From positions 206,912-270,911 of the forward strand of contig NZ_ASXG01000154.1 of assembly GCF_000411975.1 (NCBI RefSeq): a stretch of DNA of 64,000 bases. The letters run 5' to 3'. Position numbers and translations under genes: made by a program. Of the stretch, positions 1 through 7,997 are shown piece after piece (positions within the stretch are counted from its first letter, which is position 1; each line of letters opens with the position of its first letter). Below the pieces are notes generated by a model, which ran no database searches, was not told the DNA's origin, and was given only the letters and a program-made list of their open reading frames with translations. The stretch is from Amycolatopsis orientalis DSM 43388 (GTDB lineage: Bacteria > Actinomycetota > Actinomycetes > Mycobacteriales > Pseudonocardiaceae).

Positions 1-985
1 CGGTCAACGCCGCCCCGACCTGCTCGGCCGGCTTGCCTGGCACCGAAAACGCGAGAATCCCGGCCCGCCGCTCAGTCGCCGACACGATCTCCGCGCCGAA
101 CGAGCGCAGCACGTCCTCCAGTTCGCCCACGCGTTCGTTGATCCGGTCCGCGATCGCCGCGACGCCGGTTTCCTCGACCAGTTCGAGCGCCGCCGCGAAC
201 GCACCGGACGTGACCGGGCTGAGGTTCGAGATCGACCAGCTCGCCGCGGTCGGGTCGGCCGGGTGGATCTCGTTGTCGAACAGACCGGGGTCGCGCGCGC
301 CGGTCCAGCCGGACAGGATCGGGTCCATCCGTGCCAGTGCCCGGTCGGACAGCACCGCGAACCCGGTGCCCCAGCCCGCCCGCAGCCACTTCTGCCCGCC
401 GACCACGAGCACGTCGGCGACCTCCCACGGCGCGTCGACGACCCCGAAGCCCTGGATTCCGTCGACCACCAGCAGCCGGTCGCCCACCACCTCGCGCAAC
501 GCGGCGAGATCGGCCCGGTACCCGGTGCGGAAGTCGACCGCACTCACCGAAACGACAGTGGTTTCCGGCGTCAGCGCGTCCGCGAGCCGGTCCGCGGTGA
601 CGTAACCGCCTTCCAGCCGCCGCATCCGCACCCGTCCGGCCTGTTCGGCGCGCGCCCACGGGTACGTGTTGGCCGGGAATTCCGCGGCTGACACGAGCAC
701 TTCGCCACGACTGTTGAACGCCGCCTGGAACAAGCCGAGGCTCGTGTGCGGGAGCAGCACGGTGTGGTCGGTGTCGCTGCCGCAGAGCCGCGCGGCCGCC
801 GCCTTCGCCCGGATCTCCTGCCGCATCAGTTCGTCCACAGTGGACGGACCGGCCTTGGTCGTCGCCTCGAGCAGCCGCGCGGTGGTGTCGAGCACGGCGT
901 GCGACGGCGGCCCGAACCGCGCGAAATCCAGGTAGCCCGCGGGCTCGTCGAACTGGAGCAGGTACCGGGGCGGGATCCGGGTCAC
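1..985 (-). CDS. Class V aminotransferase-like PLP enzyme (C-terminus cut by window edge)
   Basis: The reverse strand reads as one open frame from a GTG at 985 to the window edge (about 328 residues visible). It shows the fold-type I PLP pattern of class V aminotransferases (cysteine desulfurase/kynureninase group): a substrate-binding N-terminus, a VDGIQ segment supplying the cofactor aspartate, and GGQKWLRAGWG, whose lysine should form the Schiff base. The GTG overlaps the stop of the upstream ABC ATPase by four bases, so the enzyme is translated with the amino-acid importer and probably acts on the imported compound (inference). The exact substrate cannot be read. The extreme C-terminus lies outside the window. 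Confidence 0.85.
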   Translation of the reverse strand, partial: MTRIPPRYLLQFDEPAGYLDFARFGPPSHAVLDTTARLLEATTKAGPSTVDELMRQEIRAKAAAARLCGSDTDHTVLLPHTSLGLFQAAFNSRGEVLVSAAEFPANTYPWARAEQAGRVRMRRLEGGYVTADRLADALTPETTVVSVSAVDFRTGYRADLAALREVVGDRLLVVDGIQGFGVVDAPWEVADVLVVGGQKWLRAGWGTGFAVLSDRALARMDPILSGWTGARDPGLFDNEIHPADPTAASWSISNLSPVTSGAFAAALELVEETGVAAIADRINERVGELEDVLRSFGAEIVSATERRAGILAFSVPGKPAEQVGAALT

Positions 986-1755
986 GAGAGGACCCGCGCG
1001 AGGAACTGCCGCGTCCGCTCGTGGTCCGGGGACTTCAGCACCCGCTCCGGCGGCCCGGTTTCGACCACCGCGCCGTCGGCGAGGAACACCACCTCGTCGG
1101 CGGCCTCCGCGGCGAAGGCCATCTCGTGCGTCACGACCACCATCGTCATCCCCTCCCGAGCCAACGTACCCATCACCGCGAGCACCTCCCCGACCAGCTC
1201 CGGGTCCAGCGCCGACGTCGGCTCGTCGAACAGCATGAGCTTCGGCTTCATCGCGAGCGACCGGGCGATCGCGACGCGCTGCTGCTGCCCGCCGGACAGT
1301 TGCCCTGGGTAAGCGCCCGCTCGGTCCGCCAGCCCGACCCGGTCGAGCAGGTCCAGCGCCTCTTTCCGGGCCTTTTCCGGGTCGGCGCCGAGCACTCGCA
1401 CCGGCCCCTCGACCACGTTCTCCAGCGCGGTCCGGTGCCCGAACAGGTTGAACCGCTGGAAAACCATGCCGATGTCCCGGCGCTGCCGTGCGACGTCCTT
1501 CTCCCGCAGCTCGTACAGCTTCCCGCCGCGGAGCTTGAACCCGATCGGCTCGCCGTCCACCCAGACCTGGCCGCCGTCGATCGTCTCGAGATGGTTGAGA
1601 CAGCGCAGGAACGTGCTCTTCCCCGCTCCCGACGGCCCGAGCAGGCAGACCACCTGTCCCCTGCGGACCTCCAGGTCGATTCCCTTGAGCACCTCGGTGT
1701 GCCCGTAGTTCTTCCGGACCCCGACAGCTTTCAGCAGCGGCTCAGACACGGGCAC
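982..1755 (-). CDS. Amino-acid ABC transporter ATP-binding protein (GlnQ type)
   Basis: This 257-residue protein is a standard polar amino-acid importer ATPase. Walker A is GPSGAGKS at about residues 40-47, the signature is LSGGQQQR near 155, Walker B is LMLFDEP near 176, and the switch histidine follows in VVVTHEM. Length matches the family. It overlaps the permease gene by 14 bases and the aminotransferase by 4, placing it third in a four-gene operon running leftwards from 3572. It energises the permease at the cytoplasmic face of the membrane. Substrate is inferred only as an amino acid, from the family 3 binding protein in the operon. Confidence 0.95.
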   Translation of the reverse strand: MPVSEPLLKAVGVRKNYGHTEVLKGIDLEVRRGQVVCLLGPSGAGKSTFLRCLNHLETIDGGQVWVDGEPIGFKLRGGKLYELREKDVARQRRDIGMVFQRFNLFGHRTALENVVEGPVRVLGADPEKARKEALDLLDRVGLADRAGAYPGQLSGGQQQRVAIARSLAMKPKLMLFDEPTSALDPELVGEVLAVMGTLAREGMTMVVVTHEMAFAAEAADEVVFLADGAVVETGPPERVLKSPDHERTRQFLARVLS

Positions 1756-2635
1756 CCCGCACCATCGGTATCCCCTTGAGGGCTTTGCCCGCGCGCACCG
1801 CCGGGCTCCGGTCCGCCGCCCCGAACGAGCGTTCCAGGTAGTGCTGCCCGACCCCGGCCACGGTTACCACGACCAGGTACCAGATCGCCGCCGCGATCAG
1901 CGTCTCCATCACCAGCAGGTTGTTGGACGAGATGTTGTTGGCCGCGTGGATCAGCTCGGTCACGCCGATCACCGACGCCATCGACGTGCCCTTGAGCATG
2001 TTGATGAAGTCGTTGCCGGTCGGCGGGATGATCACGCGCATCGCCTGCGGCAGCACGACCCGGCGCAGCGTCGCGCCCGGCGTCATGCCGATGGATTTCG
2101 CCGCCTCGGTCTGCCCGGCGTCGACGCTGGTGAGCCCGGCGCGGACGATCTCTGCCATGTACGCGCTTTCGTTCAGCGCCAGTCCGAGCAGCGCCGCGGT
2201 GAAGGCGCTGATCAGCACGTTGGTCGGCTCGTGGACGAGGTAGCCGCCGAACGGCAGCGGGATCGAGACGGTCGGGAAGATCAGCGCGAGGTTGTACCAG
2301 ATCAGGATCTGCAACAGCACCGGAAGCCCGCGGAACAGCCAGATGTAGGCCGCCGCGAACCACTTCGCGACGGGGTTGGCACTGAGCCGCAGCAACGCGA
2401 TCAGGATGCCGAGCACGATCGCGATCGCCTGCGCGATCACCGCGAGCACGACGGTGTTGAGCAGCCCGAGCGCCATCACGCGGTAGAAGACGAAGTCAGG
2501 TACCGACCCCCAGTCGATCTGCGCCTGCGCGAACGCGAAACCCAGCAGCACCAGCAGTGCGACGAGCACCGCCGCGCTGACCCAGCGACCCCAATGCCGC
2601 AGCCGGACGATCGGCAGCGGTTCAGCTTCCGCCAT
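1742..2635 (-). CDS. Amino-acid ABC transporter permease
   Basis: The 297-residue membrane protein has a first hydrophobic helix around residues 20-40 and about four further membrane segments. The EAA-type loop that contacts the ATPase is visible (MAEIVRAGLTSVDAGQTEAA, with conserved glycine). It belongs to the HisM/GlnP family of polar amino-acid permeases and is somewhat longer than usual because of an N-terminal extension before the first core helix. Its start overlaps the end of the binding-protein gene by 14 bases, and its end overlaps the ATPase. A single permease implies a homodimeric pore. Confidence 0.93.
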   Translation of the reverse strand: MAEAEPLPIVRLRHWGRWVSAAVLVALLVLLGFAFAQAQIDWGSVPDFVFYRVMALGLLNTVVLAVIAQAIAIVLGILIALLRLSANPVAKWFAAAYIWLFRGLPVLLQILIWYNLALIFPTVSIPLPFGGYLVHEPTNVLISAFTAALLGLALNESAYMAEIVRAGLTSVDAGQTEAAKSIGMTPGATLRRVVLPQAMRVIIPPTGNDFINMLKGTSMASVIGVTELIHAANNISSNNLLVMETLIAAAIWYLVVVTVAGVGQHYLERSFGAADRSPAVRAGKALKGIPMVRGARV

Positions 2636-3572
2636 TGACGGCCGCCTCCTTGATCGCGCCCTGCTCGACGCCCCAGGACTGCAGGATCTTGCCGTACGTC
2701 CCGTCGGTCACGAGCGATTGCAACGCCTGTTTGACGGCGTCGCGCAGTTTCGAGTTGTTCTTCGCAAAGCCCATCCCGTACCGCCCGCCTTCGATCGGCT
2801 GGCCCGGCACGACCTCGAAGAACTTGCCGTCGCCCGCGGTGCGCGAGATGTAGACCGCGCTCGGCAGGTCGTTGAGAATCGCCGCGACGCGCCCGGTGCG
2901 CAGCTGGTTCTGGTTCTGGTTGTCGCTGTCGGTCGCGGTGACCGTGATCGCCGGCTTGCCCGCCTGAGTGCATTTCGCGCTCTGCGCGGCGGCGAACTTC
3001 TGGTGGCTGGTGCCCTGCACGACCGCCACGTTCTTGCCGCACAACGTGTCCGGCCCGGTGATGCCGTCCGGGTTGCCCTTGCGGATCATGATCGTGATGC
3101 CGGACGAGAAGTAGTCGACGAAGTCGATCTGTTGCTGACGTTCCTTGGTGTCGTTCATCGCGGCCATGGTCAGGTCGACCCGGCCGGACTGCAGGCTCGT
3201 GATCAACGAACCGAACGCGAGGTCCTGGTACGCGACGGTGACCCCGAGCTTCGCCCCGACGGCCTTGGCCAGATCGACCTCGTAGCCGATCGGCGTCTTG
3301 CCGTCGGCCGCGTAGAAGTTGTTCGGCGCCGACTGGATATTGGACGCCAACCGCAACGTCTTGGCTTGCGCGACGGCCGGCGGCAACGCTCCGGCGAGCT
3401 GTGGGTCGGCCTTGATCGCCCCGAGCAACGCGGTGTTGTCCGGAACAGCGCTCGGCTTCTGTTGCTGCTGCCCGCCGCCGGCGCCGTCTGGGCCGCCTCC
3501 ACAGGCGGTGGCGAACGCGAGCAGGCCGCCCAGCAGAGCGACCTGCCAGGCACGGGAACGAGGCGACGACAT
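2622..3572 (-). CDS. Amino-acid ABC transporter substrate-binding lipoprotein
   Basis: The 316-residue protein starts with an arginine-containing signal peptide and a lipobox (FATACGGG) that places the lipidated cysteine near residue 24. The mature part is a family 3 solute-binding protein: a GYEVDLAKA segment, the FGSLITSLQSGRVDLTMAAM hinge region, and a closing GTYGKILQSWG near the C-terminus. A Gln-rich linker (GGGQQQQK) follows the lipid anchor. As first gene of the importer operon it should be the most abundant component. The upstream region has an AT-rich stretch with a 12-bp inverted repeat that may be its operator. Confidence 0.94.
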   Translation of the reverse strand: MSSPRSRAWQVALLGGLLAFATACGGGPDGAGGGQQQQKPSAVPDNTALLGAIKADPQLAGALPPAVAQAKTLRLASNIQSAPNNFYAADGKTPIGYEVDLAKAVGAKLGVTVAYQDLAFGSLITSLQSGRVDLTMAAMNDTKERQQQIDFVDYFSSGITIMIRKGNPDGITGPDTLCGKNVAVVQGTSHQKFAAAQSAKCTQAGKPAITVTATDSDNQNQNQLRTGRVAAILNDLPSAVYISRTAGDGKFFEVVPGQPIEGGRYGMGFAKNNSKLRDAVKQALQSLVTDGTYGKILQSWGVEQGAIKEAAVNGGS

Positions 3573-3611
3573 GCGGATCCTCCAGGACGTCGTTGGTTCC
3601 GCGGGACGCTA

Positions 3612-3644
3612 CAACTGGTTGTTTAATAGGTCAACAAGCAGTTG
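3612..3644. promoter_or_regulatory. Inverted repeat in divergent promoter (candidate operator)
   Basis: Arms CAACTGGTTGTT and AACAAGCAGTTG (one mismatch over 12 bases) flank a 9-base spacer. The element sits in the only AT-rich stretch between the divergent binding-protein gene (3572) and PPOX gene (3672), a typical place for a GntR/TetR-type operator. No regulator gene lies beside it, so the binding protein is unknown. Confidence 0.45.
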
Positions 3645-3671
3645 AAATTTTGTCTCGTCTAGCGTGCGGAC

Positions 3672-4058
3672 ATGACAGTCGACGAGAGCTTCCGCCAGTT
3701 CTGGACCGAACGGCGGCTCGCGTCGCTCACGACGGTGCGCCCCAACGGATCGCCGCACGTGGTCGCGGTAGGCGTGACGGTCGACTTCGAACAAGGCATC
3801 GCCCGCGTGATCGCCTCCGGGACCTCCTACAAGGCCCGCCTCATCCGCGCCGCCGGCGATGTCGGACTGGCCGCCGCGGTGTGCCAGTTCGAGGGCCGCA
3901 CCTGGTCCACATTGGAAGGACGGATCCGCCTCCTCGACGACGCCGCTTCAGTCCGCGACGCCGAGGACCGCTACGCCCAGCGGTACCGGAAACCGCGCGA
4001 GAACCCGCAGCGAGTCGTCTTGGAACTCACCATCGGACGGGTGCTGGGCAACGCCTGA
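3672..4058 (+). CDS. PPOX-class (F420/FMN-dependent) flavoprotein
   Basis: The 128-residue protein is a small split-barrel flavin/deazaflavin-binding protein. The N-terminus has the family opening (WTERRLASLTTVRPNGSPHV) and a SYKARLIRA stretch typical of actinobacterial F420-binding PPOX proteins. It probably catalyses a reduction or acts as a cofactor-binding oxidoreductase in the cytoplasm; the substrate cannot be inferred. A TAGCGT hexamer at 3660-3665 lies 6 bases before the ATG, and there is no ribosome binding site, so the mRNA may be leaderless. It is monocistronic and convergent with the downstream GTPase gene. Confidence 0.8.
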   Translation: MTVDESFRQFWTERRLASLTTVRPNGSPHVVAVGVTVDFEQGIARVIASGTSYKARLIRAAGDVGLAAAVCQFEGRTWSTLEGRIRLLDDAASVRDAEDRYAQRYRKPRENPQRVVLELTIGRVLGNA

Positions 4059-4072
4059 GCTTCCGCGGTCTG

Positions 4073-4558
4073 GTCGATCGCCCTGGGCAGTCGCCCTGGT
4101 CAGTCGCCCTGGTGAATCGCCCCGGTCAGTCGTCTTGCTCGACGCCCTGGCCAACTGCCTGGGTCAGTCGCCCTGATCGGTCGCCCTGCGCAGACGTCCT
4201 GTTCAGTTGCCTCGGCCATCCGCCCCGGACGATCGCCCGGAATGCATGAGTCGCCAAGACCTCGGCCGTTCCCCTCGGGCGGCTGCCCTGGTCGATCGCC
4301 CCGGCCGCCTGCCCCGTCCGGCTGTCCCGATCAGTTGTCTCGGCCAAGCGTCCCGGACGATCGCCCTGTACGTCCGCCCTGTGCATCTGCCCTGATCAGC
4401 GGCTCCTGCAGAAACCCGCTCGATCGCCCGGACGAGCTTGTCCCCCTGAGTTGCGACCCCAGCCAATCGCCTTGGCCAACCGCCCGCACGGGCACCAAGC
4501 TCAGCAGTCCCACCGCGCAACCACGAGTCCCGGGCAATCGCCCAGGACGACTGCCCGG
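4073..4558. repeat. Degenerate 13-bp tandem repeat filling the intergenic gap
   Basis: About 480 bases between the convergent PPOX and iniC-like genes are built of some 30 diverged copies of a 13-base unit close to CAGTCGCCCTGGT. Examples in register are CAGTCGCCCTGGT, GAATCGCCCCGGT, CAGTCGCCCTGAT, CAGTTGCCTCGGC and CGATCGCCCTGTA. The period is not a multiple of three and all frames lack convincing codon bias, so it is not coding. Copies are better conserved on the left and decay to the right, with short irregular stretches near 4240-4260 and 4400-4470. Confidence 0.75.
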
Positions 4559-5770
4559 TCACACGAACTGCGCCAGCAACCCTTCCGCACTGCGCACCAC
4601 GACCTGCGCCGCAGCCCGCTCCGCCACCGTGCGGTCCGGCCGTTCCGCCTCGTGCCGCCAGCGCATCACCGCGTCCAGCCCGGCTTCGTACATCTCGCGC
4701 GGATCGGTGCCCTCCGCGAGTCCGAGCCGCTCCTCCGACGCCGTCCCCTCCGCGCCGAGCAACCGCACGGCCTCCTCCGCCGACTCCCCCGCCAACGCCG
4801 TGCGCCCGCCACGAATGTCCGCGATCAGTCGCAACTCGCGGAAGTCGTGCGCACTAGCCGAAAACCGCTCAACCCGCGCCGCAAGCCGATCACTGTGCGG
4901 TCGCGGCTCCGCGTTCAACACGGTCTCCAGCCGGATCAACGCCGTCCGCGCGCGCAACGCGTCCGCACGCGCAGCGAAACAACCCGCGATCGTGTCGCGA
5001 AGCTCGCCTAGGCCGCTACGCCGTACGAGTTCCGCCGACAGCTTCACTCGGTCGTCACAACCCGTACGGATCAGCGTCAGCGCGAGCTTCACCCCGTACA
5101 GCCCGAAGCGCACCACCAACGACCGTCGCGTCTCGACCGACACGGGTCCCGGAAACGCCGGATCAGTAAAGGTATCCACCGAAAGCAGATACCGCTCCAA
5201 CTCCTCGCGAGGCACCGCCGCGAAAGCCGCGAGAAGCTCGAACTCATCATCGGTGAACGCGCGCGCCCCGTACGCAAGCTGCGCCGCAACCGCGATCACG
5301 CCTTGAAATCCGCTGCACAGCGGATCTTCGCGCCACGCCCGCCGAGCAATTTGCTTCGCGCTAAGCAGTGCGTCAATCCGCCCCGCGCCGGTCTCGTCCG
5401 CGCGCGCGAGCACAAGGATCGTGTCGACAGCCGTCTGCCGCGCGAACGCTGAAGGTGTTGCCGGACGTAGCGTTGCCAACTGGTCGGGCTCAAGGTGACG
5501 TAGCAGCTGTACAGACGCATCAGTGAGCGTCGACGGATGCGGCGCGTCGAGAAACTCCAGATCGCGCAACGCACGCGTCGGCCAATCCCCCAACGCGGCA
5601 GCCAAGGTGGACTTCCCCGTCCCCGCGGCTCCCCCGATGCTCACTCGAAGCGGCTCGTCGAGATGGTCAAGGGCTTCGCCGAGCAACGCCGAAGCCCTCG
5701 GACTGTCGCGGTAGTACGCACAAGCATCCACCAGAAGCGCCCGAACGTCCTCTACCACGCGCGACACCAC
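4559..5770 (-). CDS. IniC-like dynamin-type GTPase with shortened G domain
   Basis: The 403-residue protein resembles the IniC member of mycobacterial IniA/IniC pairs. A clear Walker A (GAAGTGKST, about residues 47-55) is followed only about 15 residues later by the segment DWPTRALRDLEFLDAP, which normally lies after switch I, so roughly 50-70 residues including G2 appear to be missing. The G3 DxPG is altered to DAPHP; LARADE is a plausible G4. The C-terminal 250 residues are helical. The start may be GTG 5758 rather than 5770, because AGGA directly abuts the outer GTG. A 357-base gap separates it from the iniA-like gene, so it may have its own promoter. Confidence 0.75.
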   Translation of the reverse strand: MVSRVVEDVRALLVDACAYYRDSPRASALLGEALDHLDEPLRVSIGGAAGTGKSTLAAALGDWPTRALRDLEFLDAPHPSTLTDASVQLLRHLEPDQLATLRPATPSAFARQTAVDTILVLARADETGAGRIDALLSAKQIARRAWREDPLCSGFQGVIAVAAQLAYGARAFTDDEFELLAAFAAVPREELERYLLSVDTFTDPAFPGPVSVETRRSLVVRFGLYGVKLALTLIRTGCDDRVKLSAELVRRSGLGELRDTIAGCFAARADALRARTALIRLETVLNAEPRPHSDRLAARVERFSASAHDFRELRLIADIRGGRTALAGESAEEAVRLLGAEGTASEERLGLAEGTDPREMYEAGLDAVMRWRHEAERPDRTVAERAAAQVVVRSAEGLLAQFV

Positions 5771-6127
5771 TCCTCACTCGACTCACCCGGCACAGCCCCG
5801 AACATCCTCGACTACCCGGCACCACCGCGCTCACCGAATGCCCGAGTCCGCGATCACCAGCTCAACCGACGAACCACCCTCAACTGCCCAAGAACGGCAT
5901 CTCCCCGACTGCCACACGTTCCAACACGCAGCACCACCTCCCGACTCAGCTCCCGCGCCCGGAGCAGGTCACCCCGCCGAACTCATCGATCAGCCCCACT
6001 GCATCGGGACCAAGCAAGCCCGTCTCAGCTCGCCGAAACGTCAACGCACCAAGACCAACTCGCTCCCACGATGCGGAAACCGCTCAGCCGCAGACAGTCG
6101 CCAAAACCGAAGCCCGCCGCGCCGGAG
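5771..6127. other. Gap between the two GTPase genes, no gene seen
   Basis: The 357 bases between the iniC-like and iniA-like genes hold no convincing coding frame, repeat or hairpin. Base composition is C-rich on the given strand with many CCG/CAC words. It must contain the promoter or readthrough leader for the iniC-like gene, but I cannot point to a clear -10/-35 pair. Confidence 0.5.
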
Positions 6128-7900
6128 TCACGCAGACAGCTCCTTGGGTGCGCGGTTGGCCAGCATCCCCAGCTCGCCAGCCCGTTTGTGCAATCCCGCG
6201 AGCCGGTCGATCTCCCGCCGCAGCGCCGCACCGCGCCGCTCCCGCTCGGCCGACCCGGCGATGATCATCTCGCGTTCCCGGGTCAGCTCGTCGGCAAGAC
6301 TGTCGGCAAGCTCGGTGAAGTGGTCCCGCAACCGCCGGTGCACGTGGCGGATCGCGTCGCGGCATTCCTTGCTGAACCGCAGGAACACGTCGTCGACGTG
6401 CCGTTGCGCGGTCATCTTGGCCACCGCCTGGCGACGTTGCAGCCGCATGCCGCCCTCGTCGCTGATCGTCTTCGCCGCGAACGCGACGCCGGCGCCGATC
6501 GACACCGGGTTGATCAACGGCAAGCCCGCCAACCCGGTCACCAGGCCGAACATCAGCACGCCGCCGTACGAACCGCGCAACCCGGTGAACGCCTTCTGCC
6601 CGATCTTGAACCGTTCGATCCGCGGTTGCCGCACCTCCGCGATCCGGTCCGCACCGGAGTCGGTCAAGGCCAGTTCCGGCAGGTCGTACTGCGCGCCGAA
6701 GCTCACCGCCACCGCCTGCGCGATCCACTCCGCGCGCTCGGCCGCGAACGTGTAGGTCGTCTCGACCGCTTCCGCGAGCGTGCTGTCCAGCCACGGCCCG
6801 AACTCGTCCCACACCTTGACCGGGTCCCCGCGGTCGAAGGTCTCGTCGATCGTCTCGACGATCTTCCGCGTGCGTTCGCGCAGGTCGTACTCCGCGTCGG
6901 ACTGCAGGTCGGCGATCTCGTCCGCCAGCAGGTTCTGCCACCGGCTGTTGCGCCGCCGCAGCTCCTCGGCGCGACGTTGGGAGCGCTGCAGCAACGTCGC
7001 CTGGTCGACGCCTGCCTCCTGCCCCGCAGCTTCGGCGCGTGCCCGCAATGTCTGGACCAACTCGGCCGCCGCCGCGCGCACACTCACCGCGGCGAGCAGC
7101 GCTGCCGTGCTCTCCGCGGGCCGGGAAACCTGCGTCGCGATCCAGGAGAGCAGCTCCGGGAACCCGGAGCGCGCGTTGAGGTCTTGGTCACCGTCCTTGG
7201 CCGCGGCGAAACGAACCGTCGCGGACACCGGCAGCACCGGCGAATCGATCCCGGCCGCGGACAGCGCGGTGCGGTTCTGTTCGGCAACCGTGCGCCATCC
7301 GGGGCTGACGTCGATCTTGGTCAGTGCGACGACCACGTGCGGGCACCAGGTCCGGATGTGATGCGCCAACGCGAGCTCGGCCTGATCCAGTGGAGCGGCC
7401 GCGTCGGAAACGAGTATGACCGCGTCGGCGTCCGCGAGAACGTCCAGCGCGGCGGCGGTGCGCGGCGACCTCGGATCACCGATCGCCGGGGTGTCGATGA
7501 GCACCAAGCCCGCGGACAGCAAGTCGCGCGGGACCCCGACCTCGACCCGCCGCAGCGACCCGGCAGGCCGGGCACCGACCTCGCCGGTCAGCTTCTCGAT
7601 CTCGACCGGGACGCGTTCGTCGGCGCGTCCGACGAGGGTCGCGCCGGGTTCGGCCGCGTACCCGACTTCGATCGGCACCGCGGGCGTCGCCGCGTCGCCG
7701 ACCGGGCAGACCGGCGCGTTGAGCACCGCGTTGACCAGGTAGCCCTTGCCTTGCTTGGGAAATCCGAGCACGGCGACCCGCGTGCCCCCCGGCGGCCGGT
7801 CCTGACGCCGGCGAAGGCGTTGCGCCAGGTCTTCGCGGCCGTGCGTCCGGCAGGCATCCGCGGTCTCGGCGAGCACTTCGAGCCAAGCTGGAGCCGTCAC
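6128..7900 (-). CDS. IniA-like dynamin-type GTPase
   Basis: The GTG at 7900 gives a 590-residue protein starting VTAPAWLEV; the upstream in-frame ATG at 7963 is rejected because the added codons lie in a hairpin. The G domain has G1 as GFPKQGKG (near residue 50), G3 as LIDTPAIGD and G4 as ALTKID. The P-loop residue that should be Ser/Thr is Gly, which is unusual. A helical middle part follows, then a hydrophobic hairpin (MFGLVTGLAGLPLINPV) expected to insert in the membrane, and a charged C-terminal helix. This is the layout of bacterial dynamin-like membrane-remodelling proteins. It follows the IniB-like gene. Confidence 0.85.
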   Translation of the reverse strand: MTAPAWLEVLAETADACRTHGREDLAQRLRRRQDRPPGGTRVAVLGFPKQGKGYLVNAVLNAPVCPVGDAATPAVPIEVGYAAEPGATLVGRADERVPVEIEKLTGEVGARPAGSLRRVEVGVPRDLLSAGLVLIDTPAIGDPRSPRTAAALDVLADADAVILVSDAAAPLDQAELALAHHIRTWCPHVVVALTKIDVSPGWRTVAEQNRTALSAAGIDSPVLPVSATVRFAAAKDGDQDLNARSGFPELLSWIATQVSRPAESTAALLAAVSVRAAAAELVQTLRARAEAAGQEAGVDQATLLQRSQRRAEELRRRNSRWQNLLADEIADLQSDAEYDLRERTRKIVETIDETFDRGDPVKVWDEFGPWLDSTLAEAVETTYTFAAERAEWIAQAVAVSFGAQYDLPELALTDSGADRIAEVRQPRIERFKIGQKAFTGLRGSYGGVLMFGLVTGLAGLPLINPVSIGAGVAFAAKTISDEGGMRLQRRQAVAKMTAQRHVDDVFLRFSKECRDAIRHVHRRLRDHFTELADSLADELTREREMIIAGSAERERRGAALRREIDRLAGLHKRAGELGMLANRAPKELSA

Positions 7901-7945
7901 GGCGAACCAGTGTCCCCCGTGTACGGGGAGTATCCGAACCGGGTG

Positions 7946-7980
7946 GTGGCTCCGCGGTCGCACCCAGACCGCGGAGCCAC
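7946..7980 (-). terminator. Strong hairpin between iniB-like and iniA-like genes
   Basis: Perfect 14-bp stem (GTGGCTCCGCGGTC and its complement) with a 7-base loop, 18 bases downstream of the iniB-like stop. There is no T-tract. It probably acts as a partial terminator or 3' stabiliser that lets iniB mRNA exceed iniA mRNA. It also argues against the ATG at 7963 being the iniA start. Confidence 0.7.
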
Positions 7981-7997
7981 TCCCGAATTACCCTCGC

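Noticed and set aside
4126..4562. Several open frames of 60-120 codons on the minus strand in the 13-bp repeat
   Set aside because: They arise from the repeat and exist in all frames; no codon bias or ribosome site.
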